NCBI GenBank assembly: GCA_961205875.1
Contig: OY540812.1
Span: forward strand, 12,896,001 to 12,960,000
Reading direction: 5' to 3'
Length of the DNA stretch: 64,000 nt
Source of the DNA: Sialis fuliginosa
Lineage: Eukaryota > Arthropoda > Insecta > Megaloptera > Sialidae
The position numbers and the translations under genes were made by a program. Positions 59,325-64,000 of the stretch are shown here, piece after piece. The notes under the pieces were generated by a model. That model made no database searches, was not told where the DNA came from, and was given only the letters and a program-made list of their open reading frames with translations. How positions within the stretch are numbered: the stretch's first letter is position 1; the number at the start of each line of letters is the position of its first letter.

Positions 59325-60556
59325 ATGGTTGGCAAACTTATTTCTTTGTGCATCTTCGCCGTGTTCTTGGGTCTTGCATCCGCCAACCAAGATACTCCAG
59401 CTAATGTCTCTGCTTCAGCCCAGCAGGTTGGAAATTATGAAGACAGAGTAAGAAGTAAGTAACAAAGCAATTTAATTATTAAGAATTTATATTATAATAA
59501 AAATATCAGTACGGAGAACCATACATAACTTCCATGTTCTTTAATATTTAAAAAAATAATTTTTGTCTCTTAGATTCAATTTAACTACAAATGTACCAAG
59601 TCTTATGAAAATAAGTGAGATAATACTTGCAATGTTCACTTTTTAGACGATAAAAGTTACAAAATTTCAAATATTTCTAAAACCCCTAATCCGATTAGCA
59701 CCAAAATCAATAGGTCTGGAGTATTCACTGTGAGACAAATATTTTCCCCAAAAATAATTACATTTTTATAGTAGTTATCGTGAACGAAAAAAAATTCTAC
59801 ATCCAGACACACTAACACACAAATACACGCACATTATTACAATACTTCCATTTCTTTCAGAACATGGAAGTAAAAGAATATTTAAACATATTTTTAATTT
59901 AAAGTTCAGAAAATATTCATTGATTGACTTCTATTTTGAAACATTTAACTATATAATTTTATTATTTTTAGCTTTGATGCTAGCTAATGGATACAAGGTT
60001 TGGGAAAAAGTAGGATATTACAAATATCATCGTACCCCAGCTAACTGGGTCGAAGCCAGACAAATCTGTATGAACGAAGGTGCAAATTTGGCTGTACCAA
60101 CATCTCAAGAAGAAGTCGACCATCTTGTCCAAATCTACAGAGAAAACCCACGTTCTAATGTCATCAACCCTGAGCAAACTTTATTGGGAATCCATGATAT
60201 GCGTAAAGAAGGAGAATGGGAAACTGTTTATGGTAATTTAAATAATTTGAAAAAAATACGCGCATACTATTTTTCATAATTCCATTACTTTTCTGGTTGA
60301 AAATAGTTAACATAATGCTTGTTTTTTAATATTATTAAATTAAACGTACTTCTTTTTAGGAAAACTCTTGAAGGATTCTAAATATCCCAAATGGGCTACA
60401 AATCAACCTAGCCATGGAACAATGGAAAACTGCGGAGCTATGTTCAACAATGGACTTCTTAACGATTACCCATGTGAAAGAGTCAACAACTTCATCTGTG
60501 AAAGAAAATTCGAAATCCCAAACCCAGATAAAAAACTTGAATACCTCCAATTTTAA
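59325..60556 (+). CDS. Secreted C-type lectin (lectin 2)
   Basis: Exons are 59325-59454, 59972-60232 and 60360-60556; both introns are phase 1, with GT-AG borders (GTAAGT donor in intron 1). The product has 195 aa. Residues 1-20 are a signal peptide (ASA/NQ) closely matching that of lectin 1 (K-x-I-x-x-C-I-F, LG). A short Ser/Ala/Gln-rich linker runs to about 42. The CTLD (about 50-180) has cysteines 76, 155, 169 and 177, with LLGIHD at the WIGL position. The sugar-site triplet is QPS (146-148), so the Asp calcium ligand of lectin 1 is Ser here; Glu153, Asn165 and Asp166 remain. Calcium-dependent sugar binding may be weakened or altered. The protein ends shortly after the CTLD, with no Gln-rich tail. 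Same-strand tandem paralogue of lectin 1, 4.7 kb downstream. Confidence 0.92.
59640..59770. repeat. Possible repeat remnant in lectin 2 intron 1
   Basis: The sequence CCTAATCCGATTAGCACC with ATCAATAGGTCTGG resembles dispersed insect repeats by eye and makes intron 1 (517 bp) longer than that of lectin 1 (241 bp). No second copy is seen in this window. Confidence 0.2.
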
Positions 60557-60578
60557 ATTATAATTTGTCAATATTTTA

Positions 60579-60584
60579 AATAAA
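60579..60584 (+). terminator. Polyadenylation signal of lectin 2
   Basis: AATAAA lies 23 nt after the stop, a short 3' UTR like that of lectin 1. Confidence 0.6.
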
Positions 60585-61382
60585 TAATTATTTAAAAGTT
60601 ATTTTTTATTTTATTATATTATTTCCTTATATATTTCCTTGTACTATGAAAAGTTACCAGTATAACAATAAATGTATTTATTATTAATTATTTAATATAT
60701 ATATTTATAACAAAATCAATGCACCTTTTAAACAAAATTTAGTATAAATCGTTAAAAATTTTATTTTTCTGTTATTTTAGGAATTTTTATCAATCAGTAA
60801 TGAATATTTCTCTTATCCAAATTCTAGAACAAAAATAATGTATTTTAGTGAACTAAAAGTTAGTTGTAAACTTGCTAGATCTTATTTTATTTGAAAATTT
60901 TAATTATAGTTACATAATTTATTTAAAAACATATATGTATTAGTGATATGCCAGATATCTGTATCCGAATCCGCGGATAATCCAATTAAATATATATCCG
61001 CATCCATTACATTTATAATAACAGTTTTAACCTTACATCCCTCAACCCTTAAATTAGCATAAAAAAGTTAAGCTAATTTTCATAGGATTTTTAACCTCCA
61101 GTATTTCACCCTCTGACGCAGATAAAGAGCTATAATTGGTCTCATTCGATTTGGCCGGAAAAATCATATGTGGGTAAAAAATGTAAGGTAAAAAATTTAC
61201 CACCTATCTCACATAGGAGCCTAAATATTTATGATTTTGTATAATAGCGAAAAAAAAATATTTCGTTCCTTGTCATAGATAAAGGGTCTTATCAACAATA
61301 TTATTTTTTGTATTATAAAAATAGTTTGAAAAATTAAAATTAGTAGCTAAGTTACAAAAATAAAATAATATTTTAAATGTTC
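60585..61382. other. No gene recognised
   Basis: AT-rich. ATATCTGTATCCGAATCCGC with GGATAATCC near 60955 is a repeat-like word without a second copy here. Confidence 0.35.
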
Positions 61383-61498
61383 TTTTAAAGAAAACAACGG
61401 GAAATTAAAACCAGTTTCACGTTATAAAACATAATTTTTTTGTATGAAGCCGCGGGCCGCACATAAGGGTGCAGCGGGCCACAGGTTGGCCAGCCCTG
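61383..61498 (-). mobile_element. hAT-like element, terminal fragment
   Basis: On the minus strand it starts CAGGGCTGGCCAACCTGTGG, a hAT-type end, followed by CCCGCTGC and GCGGCCCGCGGC. AAAACCAGTTTCA and the GGCCGCGGGC block link it to the remnant at 36155-36690. The other end is absent. Confidence 0.6.
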
Positions 61499-61560
61499 CT
61501 TTAAGTAATCCTTTTTTCTGTAAACGTTAATATGTAGGTACTTAGGTACATATATAGGTA

Positions 61561-62685
61561 CATACAGGATGATTTACAACTAGTGTAGCAAAAAACCTTA
61601 TGTGAACCTATGTCCGGAAATTATTCCTGAGTGAACTACAGTCTTTTACCCAAAATTAGTGTTTATTTAATATCTAGAGAACCCATTGTGCTACAGTTAT
61701 AAAATTTGATACAGGGTTTGATATTAATAAATGATATCGATTTCCAGTATCAAATAATAATAATTTAAACCAGGGGTGTATGGGGCCAGTGGGTCCGTCG
61801 ATGTTTATCAAGTATTTTTTTGTTCTTGATTTTTTTCCTGAGTTGGGTTCTTGTAGACGATTATATGACACAAAATACACAAAAATATTCTTTATTCATT
61901 TGTCATAAGATTAACGGTTTTCGAAAAATATCTAAAAAAAAAAGTACTGCAGAATTTTACTTTATACGATTGCTTCAAATTACAGAAAATAAGTTTATAT
62001 TCTTGTTCTATGAATAAAAATAAGATGAAAAGTTAATTTAAATATACGTCCTAATACTTATCATCATAGAGTTATAGTCAACTGTATTACTGTTACACCT
62101 ATTTTACTAACATTATTAAAAAACGAAACTATAAATGGCTTTTTTATGTTAAAAATGCAATTTTGGAGGTATATTTATATTAACTTTTCATCTTATTTTT
62201 ATTCATAGAACAAAAATATAAACTTATTTTCTGTAATTTGAAGTATCCGTATTAAGTAAAATTCTACAGTACTTTCATTTTTTTAGATATTTTTCGAAAA
62301 CGGTTAATCTTATGACAAATGAATAAAGTATACTTTTGTGTATTTTGTGTCATATAATCGTCTACAAGAATCCAACTCAGGAAAAAATTAAAGAACAAAA
62401 AAATTGATAAAAATCGACGAACCCACTGGTCCCATACACCCCTGGTCTAAATTATTATTATTTGATACTGAAGATCAATAACATTTATTAATTTCAAACC
62501 TTGTATTAAATTTCATAACTGTAGCCCAATGGGTTCTCTAGATACTAAGTAAACACTAATTTTATGTAAAAGACTGTAGCCCCCTTAGGAAGAAATTCCG
62601 GACATTGGTTCACATAAAGTGTTTAAAAATATATCCTCGATCTACTGTTAATTTTTTTACACTAGTTGTAAATCACTTTGTATAC
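61561..62685. mobile_element. Long palindromic element (~1.1 kb)
   Basis: GATTTACAACTAGTGTA at the left is exactly inverted near the right end (TACACTAGTTGTAAATC). The arms of about 480 bp pair through AACCCATTGTG-type, CAGGGGTGTATGGG / CCCATACACCCCTG and CGTCTACAAGAA blocks, with about 140 bp of loop. Two 65-68-codon frames within are by-products. Arm divergence and small indels show moderate age. The superfamily is uncertain. Confidence 0.8.
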
Positions 62686-64000
62686 AGTACATATTACTTA
62701 ACGTATACGTACTTATCTATAAAAATCAATTACTTCCGGCATCCAGAGATTAGATGTAATCCAGTATGAGTTATAAAATCGTTGCCATTTTTTGCTAAAT
62801 CGGTGATGACTTGATTTATTCAAAAATTCATTTAAGTATTATTTAGCAAACATAAAAAATAAAATAAAAATTAGAGATAATGCAATAAAGATGTAGGTAA
62901 AATTAATTTGATTGAAAAAATCATACAGCTGTAAGAATGACTACAATCAATCAAAAATCGATTCAGGCTATCAGAACTCTTACTATGAGTATATCTACCA
63001 GAGGTCGGGTCAACTGACCTTGCTGTATAAGATTATAACATCCATAATTTCAAAAACATAAATCAAAGAATTTTCGGAGAAATTTTTAATGGGAAATCGA
63101 TTTTCAATACAAAAAAAATCGGATAGTTATTAAAACCTTCATTACCCCTCATCCTTGAAGCCACGCTTTTTGTTGTTATGAAAGGAAAAAATATATAACA
63201 TTCCAATTCTATTTATATAGCGTAAACAGAGGTTTACAAAGGAATCAATAAAACTTTAGTTAAATTAATCTTAATAATGGAAGTAAAGGGTACATAATCA
63301 TTTATATGCATCATAAAATATATTTGTATACATATGATACATACCTATGTAATACTATGTATATAAGAAATATGAGGTTGTTAGTATCAAAACGCAATAC
63401 CTGCTCAAAGTTTCATTTTTCACTTGAAGGTGGCATCACTTGCATCTTTGCAGCCTCTCTTTTTTGATAAATAATTATGGGACAAAATGCAATACATTCC
63501 ATAATTAAGCTACTTAAAGTGTTAATTTTGTTTCAAAACGCAATATTTGTGCAAAATAAATATATTAAAAATTACATTTTTTACTAAATTCACGTTTAAA
63601 AAAATGTAATAATTTCTTTTCATATTTTGTAAATATGTTATATTAATCAAAAGAATAATCTTGTATATAGAAATCATACTTTTTGATAATCAAAATTGGG
63701 TTCAAGAAGCAATTAGTACCTTCTTTTGGTTCAAAAAGCAATAGGTAAAAAGCAAAAATGTTATAAAAAAATTTCCAATTATTTTTTTCTTTTTCGTTTT
63801 AGTAGATTAATTATCGACGTCCAATCTTTCAGTAGTAAAAATTTGAATACTTTCCTCTGCTTATCTTACCAGTTATCAGTTTTCACCATTTTCTCAACAT
63901 TTTGTCTTATGTCAGATATTACGTTTTGTTACTAACCTCCTCATATGTTCTCTCTGGTAATTAATCTGTAAATGGCAGTTTCGGCACCACAATACAAATT
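62686..64000. other. No gene recognised to the window end
   Basis: AT-rich. Words such as AAAAACGCAATA and GGTTCAAAAAGCAATAGG recur loosely between 63390 and 63740 (CAAAACGCAATACC, TTCAAAACGCAATATT, TTCAAGAAGCAATTAG), suggesting a decayed short-period relationship, but no clear unit can be defined. Confidence 0.35.

Noticed and set aside
53327-60556. The lectins as remnants of an integrated wasp polydnavirus segment, since some bracoviruses carry C-type lectins
   Set aside because: There are no segment boundary motifs or other viral gene families nearby. Both genes have ordinary introns, signal peptides and promoters, so host genes are the simpler reading.
1-64000. CRISPR arrays, rRNA genes and bacterial-type operons
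   Set aside because: The repeats present are transposon ends, satellites and microsatellites. Spliced genes and insect transposon families show this is eukaryotic DNA.

Overview
The window looks like insect nuclear DNA: very AT-rich, sparse in genes, and full of transposon debris. It holds an interstitial run of the arthropod telomere unit TTAGG, Helitrons, many MITEs and a Penelope-like retroelement. The two recognisable genes belong to the insect family of short secreted C-type lectins, the group often called hemolymph LPS-binding-protein-like. I cannot fix the order from sequence alone.

Layout. 1-12.3 kb: no convincing gene; a four-copy 162-bp tandem array, several inverted-repeat elements and a dispersed TA-target MITE family (MITE-A). 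12.3-16.7 kb: a Penelope-like element (PLE) present as two head-to-head arms of about 1.8 kb. The arms carry reverse transcriptase plus a GIY-YIG-type endonuclease, and their terminal sequences fold as hammerhead ribozymes. 18.3 kb: a short non-autonomous Helitron. 19.86-26.38 kb: a 6.5-kb hAT-type foldback element with an 8-bp target duplication, roughly 2.8-kb inverted arms filled with a 350-bp higher-order repeat, and a younger hAT MITE nested in one arm. 26.4-52 kb: a gene desert with scattered MITEs, Helitron pieces, a mariner-like transposase fossil and a strong hairpin. 52.4-60.6 kb: two tandem C-type lectin genes, separated by a nest of inverted-repeat elements. That nest carries a second copy of the DNA lying just upstream of the first lectin gene. 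60.6-64 kb: further MITE remains, including a 1.1-kb palindrome.

The lectin genes share architecture: same strand, three exons, both introns in phase 1, exon 2 of 261 nt in each, a 20-residue signal peptide and four CTLD cysteines. They have diverged in two telling ways. Lectin 1 keeps a QPD sugar-binding triplet and has gained a glutamine-rich tail of about 120 residues, partly built from a 42-bp minisatellite. Lectin 2 has QPS at that site and no tail. A tandem duplication followed by functional divergence of secreted recognition proteins is the simplest reading.

The observations most worth following are the covarying hammerhead motifs in the PLE ends, the hAT foldback with its higher-order repeat, the Q-rich tail on a C-type lectin, and the possible capture of lectin upstream DNA by a TIR element. 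All calls were made by reading the sequence; no database search or folding program was run.
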